Translations under genes and position numbers: made by a program
NCBI RefSeq assembly: GCF_030068505.1
Contig: NZ_JAQOSO010000092.1
Span: forward strand, 30,808 to 94,807
DNA length: 64,000 bases
Source of the DNA: Roseofilum capinflatum BLCC-M114
GTDB lineage: Bacteria; Cyanobacteriota; Cyanobacteriia; Cyanobacteriales; Desertifilaceae
Direction: 5' to 3'
The notes under the pieces: model-generated
Told to the model about the DNA's origin: nothing
Seen by the model: only the letters and a program-made list of their open reading frames with translations
Database searches by the model: none
In this document: positions 8,523 through 18,095 of the stretch, piece after piece
Layout of the letters: each line of letters begins with the position of its first letter
Position numbering within the stretch: position 1 is the stretch's first letter

Positions 8523-9706
8523 AGACCTATCCCCGTTTAGCCTTGGATGTGCAATGGCCGGATCTGCTCGGTGGATTTGTGGCAGGTTCCGAGTCAGAAT
8601 TAGACTTAGAAGGGGCGATCGCTTCTTATTGGCCCACTTCCCGTTCGCTTCAGGTGACTCTATCGGTGAGAACGGCTTTTGATTTACTGCTGCAAGCACT
8701 GGCGTTTCCCCCAGGAACTCAAGTGTTGATGAGTGGGGTGAATGTACGCCACATGGTGGAGATTGTGCAATGTCATGGCTTGGTTCCCGTACCCGTCGAT
8801 TTAGACCTTGATACCTTAACTCCGAATTTAGACCATTTGCGCCGCCTCATTTCGCCTCAGACCCGTCTATTTGTGATTGCCCACCTGTTTGGATCAATTA
8901 TTCCTTTAGCGCCCTATATTGCCCTCTGTCGCCAACATCAGATCCCCTTGGTGGAAGATTGTGCCCAAGCCTTTGCTGGGTCGTATTATTTAGGGGATGA
9001 ACAGGCTGATGTGAGTTTATTTAGTTTCGGCCCGATTAAGACTTGTACGGCTTTGGGGGGTGGTGTGGCGATCGTGGGTGATGAGACTCTGGCAGGGAAA
9101 ATGAGGGAAATTGGCGATCGCTATCCCGTAAAGGGCGATCGCTGGTACAGACAACGCCTGATCAAATATTGCGCCCTCAAAGCCATCTCTAACCCCTATC
9201 TGTATCATGCTCTGGTGCAACTGATCCGAGGTCTGGGTAAAGATGTGGATGGGGCGATCGGATCGAGTGCCAGAGGATTTAGATCCGGAGAACTCATCCC
9301 CCAACTGAGACACAAACCCCCTCAACTGCTCTTAAAAGTCCTCGCTCACCGGCTCAAAACTTGTCCCAACTATCAAGAGCGCATAAACCGGGCAAAAAGC
9401 ATCTTAACTCAACTTGATCGCTCTATCACCTGGCCAGGATCGGATGCAGCTCAACACTCCTTTTGGGTGGTTCCCATTCAAACCCCATCCCCTAAACTCT
9501 GGATGGACAAACTACGCAATTCTGGCTTTGATGCCACCCAAGGCAATACCAGCTTAATCCCCATTCCGACTCCTGAAGGCCAACCCTTACCCAACTCTCA
9601 AACACTGCTGCACAATCTGCTATATTTACCTATTTCTCCAGCATTACCCGTTAGTGAATATCCGCGATTAACTCAATTGATTAACTCCCTCAGTCATCAT
9701 CCTTAA
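8519..9706 (+). CDS. DegT/DnrJ/EryC1/StrS-type PLP aminotransferase
   Basis: A PLP-dependent sugar aminotransferase-like protein of about 395 residues. The cofactor Asp/Gln region is VEDCAQAFAG, and the Schiff-base lysine is Lys174 in FSFGPIKTCTALGGG. The fold family makes amino sugars for surface polysaccharides or secondary metabolites; the substrate is unknown. No ATG exists near the start. TTG at 8519 overlaps the cyclase TGA (TTGA arrangement) and would give tight coupling, while TTG at 8498 would overlap it by 25 bases. The glycine-rich segment after the lysine and the loop with the RSGELIPQL motif differ from the second DegT protein at 14885-16030, so the two are not recent duplicates. 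Confidence 0.82.
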   Translation: MKTYPRLALDVQWPDLLGGFVAGSESELDLEGAIASYWPTSRSLQVTLSVRTAFDLLLQALAFPPGTQVLMSGVNVRHMVEIVQCHGLVPVPVDLDLDTLTPNLDHLRRLISPQTRLFVIAHLFGSIIPLAPYIALCRQHQIPLVEDCAQAFAGSYYLGDEQADVSLFSFGPIKTCTALGGGVAIVGDETLAGKMREIGDRYPVKGDRWYRQRLIKYCALKAISNPYLYHALVQLIRGLGKDVDGAIGSSARGFRSGELIPQLRHKPPQLLLKVLAHRLKTCPNYQERINRAKSILTQLDRSITWPGSDAAQHSFWVVPIQTPSPKLWMDKLRNSGFDATQGNTSLIPIPTPEGQPLPNSQTLLHNLLYLPISPALPVSEYPRLTQLINSLSHHP

Positions 9707-9894
9707 CGGATCTGACAGACCCTTTGTAGGCGATCGCCTTCAACCACAAACACATTACACTGCACTTGATCTCGATCGAGCTGCTCCAATACAGACATTT
9801 TCGACTGCTCAGATAGTACGCGATCGGACACGAGAGGATTAAATAGGGCAGCCATTAGGGTTGAAAAGGTCAAAAGAACGAAACTTACATTCAT
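9703..9894 (-). CDS. Small hypothetical protein with a hydrophobic N-terminus
   Basis: The predicted protein has 63 residues from ATG 9894, with GGAG about ten bases upstream. Residues 1-20 (VSFVLLTFSTLMAALFNPL) look like a signal peptide or membrane anchor. The remainder is hydrophilic with two cysteines (near residues 47 and 60). It overlaps the end of the aminotransferase gene by four bases in convergent orientation. I do not recognise the family. It could be a small periplasmic protein or a chance frame. Confidence 0.45.
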   Translation of the reverse strand: MNVSFVLLTFSTLMAALFNPLVSDRVLSEQSKMSVLEQLDRDQVQCNVFVVEGDRLQRVCQIR

Positions 9895-10100
9895 TGGGTC
9901 AAATCTCCGTTTGCTGCTTTAGCTAACCATCTCCTAGATAAATCTGTGATTACTCGGACTTATCGATTGTCTGTTAGCTGTTATAATCCAATTTTGGAAA
10001 AGAAACAAGCAAAACCTCTAGTAGGGTGTTCCACAATTGTAACCGTCCACTTAGGGATAGCCAGAGAGTTAGCTTCGGTATTTTCTTAGAAGCGCTCCCC

Positions 10101-10469
10101 TTAACGAAGTTCCCGTCCGAAGGGAAACAGAGCCAAAGGAATTAACTTAAAGTGCTGTTGGGCAAAGGGGATACCGATAATGGTAATAAACAAGATTGCC
10201 CCGTGGAGGAGGTGAGAAAGGGCAATTTCCCAACCGAAGAAGATCACCCAAATGATATTCAAGATCATGGGAATCACGCCAGAGGAAGTGGGGCTAACCT
10301 CAACTTCTTTACCAAAGGGGGTAAAGGTGGCAAAACCAATTTTCATGGTTTGTATGCCAAAGGGAATACCGATAATGGTCATACACATGACGATGCCACC
10401 GATAATATAGCCCAATCCAGAGATTAAGCCACCAAAAATCAACCAGATCAGGTTACCCAACAGTGTCAT
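10101..10469 (-). CDS. YccF domain-containing inner membrane protein
   Basis: The predicted protein has 122 residues with two copies of the YccF repeat: N-terminal LGNLIWLIFGG...TIIGIPFGIQTMKI and C-terminal ILNIIWVIFFGWE...TIIGIPFAQQHFKL. Each repeat has two hydrophobic segments and the conserved IIGIPF turn. It lies in the cytoplasmic membrane; the molecular role of the family is not established. ATG at 10469 with a GGGAGAG sequence upstream. Stands alone, divergent from the YidD-VanX gene. Confidence 0.88.
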   Translation of the reverse strand: MTLLGNLIWLIFGGLISGLGYIIGGIVMCMTIIGIPFGIQTMKIGFATFTPFGKEVEVSPTSSGVIPMILNIIWVIFFGWEIALSHLLHGAILFITIIGIPFAQQHFKLIPLALFPFGRELR

Positions 10470-10565
10470 AACGGGTTTCTCTCCCTCATTGAATGACTAA
10501 ACGGATTGATTGTATCAAAGACCGGTTCGATAGGAGTATAACCTTAGATATATCTTTTGCTGAAC

Positions 10566-11564
10566 ATGAGACTCAAACTGAAACTCTGGGAAACTCAACT
10601 GCTCAAAGTCCTACTCATTCGGGCTATCCAAGCCTATCGGCGCGGAATTTCGCCCCTGTTTCCCCCCAGTTGCCGATTTTATCCGTCCTGTTCCCAGTAT
10701 GCGTTGACGGCGGTGGAACGGTTTGGGGTGATGCAGGGTTTACAATTGGCAGGAGCGCGGGTTTTAAGGTGTAATCCGTTTCATCCCGGAGGTTACGATC
10801 CAGTTCCAGAATTAGAAAACGTGAGCGATAAGATCATTGGGCCTATGAGATTAAAACCTTATCAACAGATTCCAATTGAAGATCATCAGGAGCCTCTGGT
10901 TCCCATTCCTTTGGACTCTTTTGCGGTGGTTGTGCCCCATCCTTATGAGAAGTTGGGCGCTCCCTATGGGGATAAGTCGCCCTATTGGTTACGGAAGACG
11001 GTTTGCGATCGCCTGTTGATGGCTCAAAAGCAACTGCAAACCCATCATCCGGGCTGGAAAATCCAGATTTTTGATGCCTATCGACCGATCGCCGTTCAGG
11101 AGTTTATGGTCGAATATAGCTTCATCGAGTTAGCCGAAACTCAAGGTCTCAATCCGGAAACCCTGACGGAGGAGCAACGGCAAACTCTTCTAGAAGAAGT
11201 GTATCATTTTTGGGCAGCTCCTTCCCCCGATCCGGCAACTCCTCCCCCCCATAGTACGGGAGCAGCCGTAGATGTGACTTTAGTGGATCGGGCAGGAACG
11301 GCACTAGATATGGGATCGCCCATCGATGAAATTTCTCCCCGTTCCTTCCCCGATCATTATGCCCAAGGGAAAACTGCCCAGGAGCAGAGTTATCATAAAC
11401 ACCGTCAACTTCTAGATCGGATTATGGAGTTTGCCGGGTTTAAGCGTCATCCCCGTGAATGGTGGCATTTTTCCTATGGGGATCAACTCTGGGTGTGGCT
11501 TAAGGTACAGGAAGGCAGTTGGCATCAACCGGAGGCGATCGCCCATTATGGCAAAGCACCCTAA
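10566..11564 (+). CDS. YidD - D-Ala-D-Ala dipeptidase (VanX, M15D) fusion
   Basis: One continuous 332-residue frame joins two normally separate proteins. Residues about 1-85 are YidD, the membrane-protein insertion efficiency factor, with its hallmark [13 protein letters not shown] and [14 protein letters not shown]. Residues about 95-330 are a zinc D,D-dipeptidase of the VanX/DdpX type. The zinc-ligand motif is HSTGAAVDV (His229, Asp236). The catalytic EWWH supplies Glu298 and His301, and YRP supplies Arg173. All expected catalytic residues are present. The ATG at 10566 is preferred over TTG 10557. An internal ATG at the start of the VanX part could give a separate product. VanX-like enzymes release D-alanine from D-Ala-D-Ala in peptidoglycan recycling. 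Confidence 0.85.
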   Translation: MRLKLKLWETQLLKVLLIRAIQAYRRGISPLFPPSCRFYPSCSQYALTAVERFGVMQGLQLAGARVLRCNPFHPGGYDPVPELENVSDKIIGPMRLKPYQQIPIEDHQEPLVPIPLDSFAVVVPHPYEKLGAPYGDKSPYWLRKTVCDRLLMAQKQLQTHHPGWKIQIFDAYRPIAVQEFMVEYSFIELAETQGLNPETLTEEQRQTLLEEVYHFWAAPSPDPATPPPHSTGAAVDVTLVDRAGTALDMGSPIDEISPRSFPDHYAQGKTAQEQSYHKHRQLLDRIMEFAGFKRHPREWWHFSYGDQLWVWLKVQEGSWHQPEAIAHYGKAP

Positions 11565-11624
11565 TCATCAGTCAAAATTGCTCCCTTTGGCTACAATAAG
11601 AGAGAGTATGGGAGTGTTGTGTAG

Positions 11625-11807
11625 ATGTTAGAAATCATTGCGATCGTCATCTTTTCCATTGCCACCTTTGCCCTAGCCTATCTTCTAGGGTTAATGGGTA
11701 TGGCCTTAACTGCGCTTTTTTTCCTCCTTGAAGATATTCCTGGATGGGTATGGACAGCCCTCTTGCTAGGATTAACCGTAGCAACCTATAGAGGATTAAG
11801 GTACTAA
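11625..11807 (+). CDS. Small two-helix membrane protein, unknown
   Basis: The predicted protein has 60 residues and is almost entirely hydrophobic. Two membrane segments (about 3-33 and 40-58) are separated by LEDIPGW. It is 60 bases downstream of the YidD-VanX gene on the same strand, with TACAAT at 11592-11597 as a possible -10 box. No family is recognised. The codon pattern and clear two-helix layout favour a real small protein. Confidence 0.5.
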   Translation: MLEIIAIVIFSIATFALAYLLGLMGMALTALFFLLEDIPGWVWTALLLGLTVATYRGLRY

Positions 11808-11948
11808 ATTGGTACTCGATTCTAAACAATACATAACAGTATGAGTTTAATTATTTCTAATGAAATGGTTGCCGCTAGTGGTGGGACTGAAGAGATAAAA
11901 GAAACATTGATGAATTCTGATATATAGTTGATTCAATTAACAGTCAAG

Positions 11949-12602
11949 CTACCACTCCACCTGTTCTAAGGAAATGCCAATTTTATCCGCAATTCCGGCA
12001 ATCCAAGCTTCATCTTGCTGGGTATAACTGCGTGGTGCATTTGCCCCTAAAATCATCACCCCATGTTCTCCCAAGGGTTGACAAATCACCCCTTGAGTGT
12101 TCTCAGGTAAATAATCAAATTCAATTTTGCCCGGATAAATATTGAGATTAACTAAATAAACCGGTTTACCTCGATCGAGAACCCGTTGCACAATGGGGCC
12201 GGGGGTAACCTCGGACTTTGGGCCTAAAATGCCTCGGCGCAAAATCACATGACCTCGATCATAAATAATCAGCGATCGCGTCACTGTATTGGTAAGCAAT
12301 AATTGAGAAGCCCAAGCTAACTCAGTTTTGACCACATCGGGTAGCTCATCAGACAATTCAAAGCCTTCTTCTCCAATTAATTGAACACGCTCAGGGGGGA
12401 CAGGTTGAATCTGTTGCCAGAGTAACCCAGTTAAAATTAACAGGGCGCTAATCATCACCCCTAAAACATCAGAACGGCCTTGGGAAGGGGTTAACTCTGG
12501 GGTAAATAGCCGATTCACCATCAATAGAGTTCCCCCCATTACGCCGACAATAATCGGCATGAGGCGTAAAAATCGGTTGGAGTCGGTGGGTTTGACAGTC
12601 AA
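11949..12602 (-). CDS. Cofactor assembly of complex C subunit B (CCB2/CCB4-type) protein
   Basis: The predicted protein has 217 residues with two N-terminal membrane helices (about 13-33 and 45-62). A soluble domain follows with VVKTELAWASQLLLTNT, GHVILRRGIL and a GAF-like C-terminal part ending in DKIGISLEQVEW. In the family, such proteins help attach heme c(i) to cytochrome b6 in the thylakoid membrane. The assignment is by overall resemblance. The start is uncertain: TTG at 12602 gives the full length, and an ATG at 12560 would remove 14 residues. No strong ribosome binding site is seen for either. Confidence 0.75.
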   Translation of the reverse strand: MTVKPTDSNRFLRLMPIIVGVMGGTLLMVNRLFTPELTPSQGRSDVLGVMISALLILTGLLWQQIQPVPPERVQLIGEEGFELSDELPDVVKTELAWASQLLLTNTVTRSLIIYDRGHVILRRGILGPKSEVTPGPIVQRVLDRGKPVYLVNLNIYPGKIEFDYLPENTQGVICQPLGEHGVMILGANAPRSYTQQDEAWIAGIADKIGISLEQVEW

Positions 12603-12633
12603 GATAATTAAAAATGAGGTTGCGGATATATAG

Positions 12634-12655
12634 GTAGTCTAAATGAGTTGTGCAA
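12634..12655. repeat. Solo end of dispersed repeat family A
   Basis: The sequence AGTCTAAATGAGTTGTGCAAC matches the reverse complement of the right end of the longer repeats at 23531-23728 and 39388-39537 (GTTGCACAA-TCAT-TAGACT). The rest of the element is missing, so this is a remnant or minimal copy. Confidence 0.6.
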
Positions 12656-12730
12656 CGCGATGACTTTCATCCCGATAGTGACCTTGATTTACTCGTGCCA
12701 TTTTCTGAGAGGGCGAAAATTACTTTATCA

Positions 12731-12748
12731 CGGCGACTAAAGTCGCCG
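12731..12748. repeat. Perfect palindrome CGGCGACTAAAGTCGCCG
   Basis: An 18-base palindromic stem lies downstream of the minus-strand TolC-like gene. It could act as a transcript-end hairpin, but no T-run follows. It is followed by a second stem-like GTCTAAAGAC. Such motifs are common repeats in cyanobacterial intergenic DNA. Confidence 0.5.
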
Positions 12749-12801
12749 CGCCGCTTCTCCGTCTCTGTCTAAAGACGGGGGGCTACCAAGCCCTCGTGCT
12801 G

Positions 12802-14691
12802 CTATCGTGTGGGAGCAGCCGGTAAATTACTAATCGCTCGTTGCAGACGAGCAACGGCCACGTTATAGCCTAAAATCGCTTGCACTTGGTTAAATTGGGC
12901 TTGGGTGAGGTCAGTTTCCGAATTAATCACATCCGTCTGAGTGCCAACCCCGGCTTGAAAACGCAGTCGAGCTAGTCGCAGAGCTTCTTCCGCTTGAGCT
13001 AGACCCACAATAGAGGTTTGAATATTGTCAAACGTAGAGACGAGTTGAAAATAGGCATCTTCAACTTCTAAGCGAATGCGGTTACGGTTATCCGCAAATT
13101 GTTGTTGAGCCAGTTCAATTTCCGTTTCTTCCACATCAGCTTGGGCCCGTATGCGTCCCCCATCGTAGAGCGTCCAGTTGAGTTGCGCTCCTAGGGTATA
13201 GCCATCCCCAGCGCCTTGGGAAAGCAAGGGGTCATCGAACCATAATTTGAGGGCGTTGTAATTGGCAAATAAGCTCACTTGGGGCTTTAATCCGGCTAAC
13301 CGGGCATCACGCTGGGCTTCATTGAGTTCTCGTTCGATTAAACGTTGTTCGAGTTCAGCCCGATTTTTGTAGGCGAGAATAACGCTGTCGTCGAGGGACA
13401 GTTGCCAACGACCGACGATTTCTACTGGGTCGGCGGCGGATACATCGAGGGTTTGGGGCAGATTCAAGATTTGGGCGAGGGTGCGGCGAGCGGTTCTCAA
13501 ATCGGCGATCGCCTCGGTCAGTCGTTGCTGTTCATTCGCTACCTGTACTTGCGCTTGCAACACAGCGAACCGAGTTCCCACACCCGCTACTTCTAAAGCC
13601 TGGGCATCCCGTAAACTGCGCTCGGCTTGTCTCAGAGCTTGTTGACGAATACGTAATTGTTCTGCTGCCGCTTGCAACCGATAATACTGCTCGGCTACAT
13701 CAAGGCGAATCTGTTCCTCAATCACTTCCACCTGAAGGGCATTAATCTGAACCTGCTTTTCTGCGGCTGTAATGTTGGCCGAGCGTAAGCCGGATGTGAT
13801 CAGGTCATAGCGCAGTTCAACCGTCCCCGTTAAAGCATTTCTGGGAGAATCGGGATCGCCCAAGGAGGTATCCGCATTGCGGGCGCTAATTTCGCTACTG
13901 GCACTTTGGGAGCGTTGTAGATCCGATTGGAAGTTCAGGGTGGGTAACTTAGCGGCTAAGGCTTGCCTGAGTTGGGCTTGCGATCGCTCTAACTGGAGTT
14001 TAGAGCGTTGCAACTCAATATTATTGCGCCGGGCTAAATCGATCGCCTGTTTCAGGGTTAAGGGTTGAGTCCCTTCAATCGCCACTTCTGAGGGATCGGT
14101 GGGAAATAACAGAGGGTTTGGACTCGGATCGAGATATAGGGGAGCGAGTTCATCCGAAGGACTTTGGGCAACATAGGGAGACACCAAGGTTTCTGGGAGT
14201 GGATTTTGAGTCGGATCGGACGTTAAGGCCCCTTGTAGACGACTCACCCAAGCACTATCTTCTGCTGAGAGCTGTTGAGAATGTTGAGTTGCTAGGGTGT
14301 TTAGGGTTTCCTCCGGTTGAGAATTCTCCACCGTCTGGCGATCGCGCCAGGGATGGGTTCCATTCTCCCCCCTGATTGAAGGTTTTAAAGGGCCCAACTC
14401 CAAAGCTTGTCCAGGTTCTGATAGGGTTAAGGGGGTAGCCTCTCCTCCTACCCAATCTACTAGATTAGAATCTGTTGGATTGGACTCTGTAGATGTTTCC
14501 TCTACCTCTAGGGGAGGTTGCGATGAGACCGGTTTTGGGTTCTCCAGAGAGGTCTGGGGTTCAAATGATGGTTCAGGTTGGCTCGTTTCTAAGAGCAGAT
14601 CGCTCGCAAAAACCACAGCATTGACGCTAGGATTTATCACGGCGAACGCAGCGCTCACACTCACACCAATAAATTTCCACAAAGTTGGCAT
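12802..14691 (-). CDS. TolC family outer-membrane efflux protein
   Basis: The predicted outer-membrane channel has 629 residues. An N-terminal signal-like segment (WKFIGVSVSAAFAVINPSV) is followed by a Pro/Ser/Glu-rich linker of about 200 residues. The outer-membrane efflux domain follows, with two repeated long helical hairpins: LTLKQAIDLARRNNIELQRS starts the first and LDDSVILAYKNRAELEQRL the second. The conserved tail helix is LDEA/AQFNQVQAILGYNVAVARLQRA. The linker makes it longer than E. coli TolC (about 490 residues), as usual for cyanobacterial members. Partner inner-membrane pump genes are not adjacent. ATG at 14691. Confidence 0.9.
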   Translation of the reverse strand: MPTLWKFIGVSVSAAFAVINPSVNAVVFASDLLLETSQPEPSFEPQTSLENPKPVSSQPPLEVEETSTESNPTDSNLVDWVGGEATPLTLSEPGQALELGPLKPSIRGENGTHPWRDRQTVENSQPEETLNTLATQHSQQLSAEDSAWVSRLQGALTSDPTQNPLPETLVSPYVAQSPSDELAPLYLDPSPNPLLFPTDPSEVAIEGTQPLTLKQAIDLARRNNIELQRSKLQLERSQAQLRQALAAKLPTLNFQSDLQRSQSASSEISARNADTSLGDPDSPRNALTGTVELRYDLITSGLRSANITAAEKQVQINALQVEVIEEQIRLDVAEQYYRLQAAAEQLRIRQQALRQAERSLRDAQALEVAGVGTRFAVLQAQVQVANEQQRLTEAIADLRTARRTLAQILNLPQTLDVSAADPVEIVGRWQLSLDDSVILAYKNRAELEQRLIERELNEAQRDARLAGLKPQVSLFANYNALKLWFDDPLLSQGAGDGYTLGAQLNWTLYDGGRIRAQADVEETEIELAQQQFADNRNRIRLEVEDAYFQLVSTFDNIQTSIVGLAQAEEALRLARLRFQAGVGTQTDVINSETDLTQAQFNQVQAILGYNVAVARLQRAISNLPAAPTR

Positions 14692-14884
14692 AATTCCTCA
14701 GTTCAATCCACAATCCCAGATCACAAATGTCCTGGCTCAAGCAGAGACTCCATAAGCAGGATACTGTTTTACCTATGAACTTGGCAATCGCTTGTCCTTA
14801 TTCCCTAGAGATTTGCTGGTAGGATAGACCGACATAGAATTGAGTCAATTTCAAAGTAAAGATTACAAACTGTGGTGTAAGCCA

Positions 14885-16030
14885 GTGAACAACATTCCCC
14901 CTGTTGATTTAACCCAGCAATACCAAGCGATCGCCTCGGAGGTGGAAACTGCGGTACTGAAACTTTTGGCTTCGGGTCGCTACATTGGCGGCCCGGTGGT
15001 GGAGTCTTTTGAAGAACAGTTGGCTCAAGCGGTGGGTGTCAATCACTGTGTGGCCTGTAATTCGGGGACGGATGCTTTATATTTGGCTCTGCGAGCGGTG
15101 GAAGTGGGCCCAGGGGATGAGGTGATTACCACCCCATTTACGTTTATTGCCACAGCCGAGACAATCGCCATGGCAGGAGCAACTCCGGTGTTTGTGGATG
15201 TGGAGGAGGAATCGTTTAATCTGGATCTGTCCCAGGTAGAAGCAGCTATTACTGAGAAGACGAAGGCGATTATTCCGGTACATTTGTTTGGCCGACCGGT
15301 GGATATGACCCGGTTAATGGCGATCGCTCAATCCCATAATTTAAAAGTGATTGAAGATTGTGCCCAAGCTGCGGGGGCGACTTGGGCCGGTTCTCCCGTG
15401 GGCAGTTGGGGAGATGTGGGCTGTTTTAGTTTTTACCCAACGAAAAATCTAGCCGCCTGTGGGGATGGGGGGGCACTCACCACGGGGGATGGGGCGATCG
15501 GCGATCGAGTTCGTCTGTTGCGCGATCATGGGCGACGCAGGGGTTATCTGTATGAAGCGACGGGGGTTAATTCCCGTTTAGACGCTCTACAAGCAGCTAT
15601 CTTAAGCATTAAGCTCAAGTATTTAGCCCAATGGAATCAGCAACGGCGAGAAGTTGCCGCTCGCTATGATCAGCTTTTGGCTTCGGTTCCTGGTATTGTG
15701 CTACCCCAAGACATTGAGGGAGGAGAGTCAGTTTGGAATCAATACACTATTCGCATTAAGGGGCAACAGGGGCCAGATCAAGAGTATCGAGATCGAGTTC
15801 AATTGGGTCTCCGGGAGCAAGGGGTGATTGCGTCGGTCTATTATCCTCTCCCTTTACATCTGCAACCGGTTTATGAAGATTTAGGCTATCAGCCCCAGCA
15901 GTTGGCGATCGCCGAGCAACTGAGCCAAGAAGTTCTCTCTTTGCCCATGTTCCCTGAGTTGACCCCCCAGCAACAAGCACAAGTCGTGGATTGCCTCAAA
16001 AATAGCTTGTCTCGCGCGACCCACGGGTAA
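14885..16030 (+). CDS. DegT/DnrJ/EryC1/StrS-type PLP aminotransferase (WecE-like)
   Basis: The predicted PLP aminotransferase has 381 residues, of the type that makes UDP- or dTDP-linked amino sugars. Family landmarks are PPVDLTQQY at the N-terminus, ACNSGTDALYLAL, VHLFGRP, EDCAQAAGA, the Schiff-base Lys187 in SFYPTKNLAACGDGG, and RDHGR. The GTG at 14885 places the family-typical NNIPPVDL at the N-terminus; TTG at 14840 would add 15 atypical residues. It is divergent from the TolC-like gene and upstream of the UbiB gene. Confidence 0.88.
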   Translation: MNNIPPVDLTQQYQAIASEVETAVLKLLASGRYIGGPVVESFEEQLAQAVGVNHCVACNSGTDALYLALRAVEVGPGDEVITTPFTFIATAETIAMAGATPVFVDVEEESFNLDLSQVEAAITEKTKAIIPVHLFGRPVDMTRLMAIAQSHNLKVIEDCAQAAGATWAGSPVGSWGDVGCFSFYPTKNLAACGDGGALTTGDGAIGDRVRLLRDHGRRRGYLYEATGVNSRLDALQAAILSIKLKYLAQWNQQRREVAARYDQLLASVPGIVLPQDIEGGESVWNQYTIRIKGQQGPDQEYRDRVQLGLREQGVIASVYYPLPLHLQPVYEDLGYQPQQLAIAEQLSQEVLSLPMFPELTPQQQAQVVDCLKNSLSRATHG

Positions 16031-16292
16031 TCATTCATCCGTAAGAGCTAGGACAAAGGCTTCACATTCCTTTACAGAAACCTGAGAAAATTTGAAGTTT
16101 TTTGTACTATAGTTAAGAAAAAGATAAAAAATATCATCCACCCGACCAACATAGAATCAAGGAAAGGGTAAAGAGTCTTTGCCAAATCCCCAAATTCCAA
16201 TGGGTCAATGGTGGACATTTAATAAACTCTATCGATTGTAGATAGAACTCTAAAATTTGCATGGTCAAAATTGTGATTATCAAGAGGCATCA

Positions 16293-18008
16293 GTGAGCGT
16301 GAAGCAACATCCACTTGAGCAGCTCAGGAGATACGACCCCCAGGCGATCGCCAGCTACTATAGATTCCGCCCTTGGCAAAGTCTGTATCGAATTGTGACT
16401 GTAGTCGGGGCTTTTTTAGGATTTATCTTCTCCCTCCAATGGGATCAACTCAGTAACCAAACCGAACAAAATCGCCCCAAACGCGCCACCCAATTGCGGG
16501 AATTACTCACTCACCTCGGGCCAACCTATATCAAAGTCGGTCAAGCCCTCTCCACCCGTCCCGATCTGATTCGCAAAGACTTTCTTGAAGAGTTAACTAA
16601 ACTTCAAGATCGCCTGCCTCCCTTTGCCAACCCAACCGCCTTTGACATCATCGAGAGAGAACTGGGATATTCGATCTCTCAAATGTACCTGGATATATCC
16701 CCCCATCCCGTCGCTGCTGCCAGTTTAGGCCAGGTCTATAGAGGAAGACTCCATAGTGGGGAAGAAGTGGCCATTAAAGTTCAACGGCCCAACCTACTCC
16801 CCATTCTCACCCTCGATTTATACCTGATGCGATGGGCAGCCCGTTGGCTCTCTCCCATTTTGCCCCTAAATTTGGGTCATGACCTGACTCTGATTGTAGA
16901 AGAATTTGGGATCAAACTGTTTGAAGAAATTGACTATATTAACGAAGGAAAAAATGCCGAGAAGTTCGCCGAAAATTTTCGCTACAATACCCAAGTTAAA
17001 GTCCCCCAGATTTATTGGGATTACTGCTCAAAGAAAGTTCTCACTCTAGAATGGATTAATGGCTATAAACTCACCAGTACCGATGCCATTCAAGAAGCCG
17101 GTTTAGATGCTGATAAAATTATCCGCATTGGTGTAAACACGGGGCTGCAACAGTTGCTAGAGTTTGGGTTTTTCCATGCTGACCCCCATCCAGGCAATCT
17201 ATTTGCTCTATCGGGCCCTTCAGGAATTGGGGACCAAATGGGCTATATTGATTTTGGCATGATGGATCAGTTGGATCAGACGGCTAAAGAAACCTTAGTC
17301 GATGCAGTTGTTCATCTGATTAATAAGGATTATACGGAATTAGCAGAAGATTTTGTAAAACTGGGTTTTCTGACTCCAGAAACTGATATTCAACCCATTA
17401 TCCCTGCCCTAGAAGCGGTGTTTGGGGATATTATCGGTGAAAGTGTTCGGGACTTTAATTTTAAGACGATTACGGATAAGTTCTCGGAAATTATGTACGA
17501 GTATCCGTTCCGAGTGCCGGCGAAGTTTGCTTTAATTATTCGATCGCTGGTCACTCAAGAAGGATTAGCACTGAGTATTAATCCCGATTTTAGAATTGTG
17601 GAAATTGCCTATCCCTATGTGGCTCAACGGTTGCTGACTGGGGAAACGCCAAGTCTAAGGCGGCGGTTGTTAGAGGTGCTGATTAAGGATGGGAAGTTCC
17701 GTTGGGATCGCCTAGAGAATATGCTGGCGATCGCCCGCTCCGATAGCGGCTTTGATATCATGCCCACAGCTCAGTTAGGCTTACAATATCTGCTCTCGGA
17801 AGAAGGGCAATATTTGCGCCATCAAATTGTCTTAGCTCTGACGGAGAATGACCGCCTACACACCGAAGAAGTGCAGCGACTGTGGCATTTAATTGAGGAT
17901 GATATCCATCCCACTCGCTTGCTCGATGCTGCGTGGGAAGCGATCGCCGATTTTTCCAAAGAGCGAGCAGCTCTGCTCCTGCCTTCCGTCGCGGCTTTCA
18001 CCCGATAA
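16293..18008 (+). CDS. ABC1/UbiB (AarF) family atypical protein kinase
   Basis: The predicted UbiB-type protein has 571 residues; the family supports quinone/prenyl-lipid metabolism at membranes. Diagnostic motifs are the KxGQ motif (YIKVGQALSTRPD), the alanine-rich loop AAASLGQVY replacing the kinase glycine loop, the ATP-binding Lys in VAIKVQRP, the catalytic-loop equivalent DPHPGNLF, and IDFGMM. A hydrophobic segment near residues 28-45 and a C-terminal helical tail are present. GTG at 16293 is preferred because AAGAGG lies five to six bases upstream; a TTG at 16257 would add 12 residues. Confidence 0.9.
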   Translation: MSVKQHPLEQLRRYDPQAIASYYRFRPWQSLYRIVTVVGAFLGFIFSLQWDQLSNQTEQNRPKRATQLRELLTHLGPTYIKVGQALSTRPDLIRKDFLEELTKLQDRLPPFANPTAFDIIERELGYSISQMYLDISPHPVAAASLGQVYRGRLHSGEEVAIKVQRPNLLPILTLDLYLMRWAARWLSPILPLNLGHDLTLIVEEFGIKLFEEIDYINEGKNAEKFAENFRYNTQVKVPQIYWDYCSKKVLTLEWINGYKLTSTDAIQEAGLDADKIIRIGVNTGLQQLLEFGFFHADPHPGNLFALSGPSGIGDQMGYIDFGMMDQLDQTAKETLVDAVVHLINKDYTELAEDFVKLGFLTPETDIQPIIPALEAVFGDIIGESVRDFNFKTITDKFSEIMYEYPFRVPAKFALIIRSLVTQEGLALSINPDFRIVEIAYPYVAQRLLTGETPSLRRRLLEVLIKDGKFRWDRLENMLAIARSDSGFDIMPTAQLGLQYLLSEEGQYLRHQIVLALTENDRLHTEEVQRLWHLIEDDIHPTRLLDAAWEAIADFSKERAALLLPSVAAFTR

Positions 18009-18095
18009 CGCCCACAACTCTATCAAAAGTCTAGGGAGTCCGATATACTCCCTAGGGACACTCTGTTATCTCAATTCCATCCAGGAGTAGTATTC

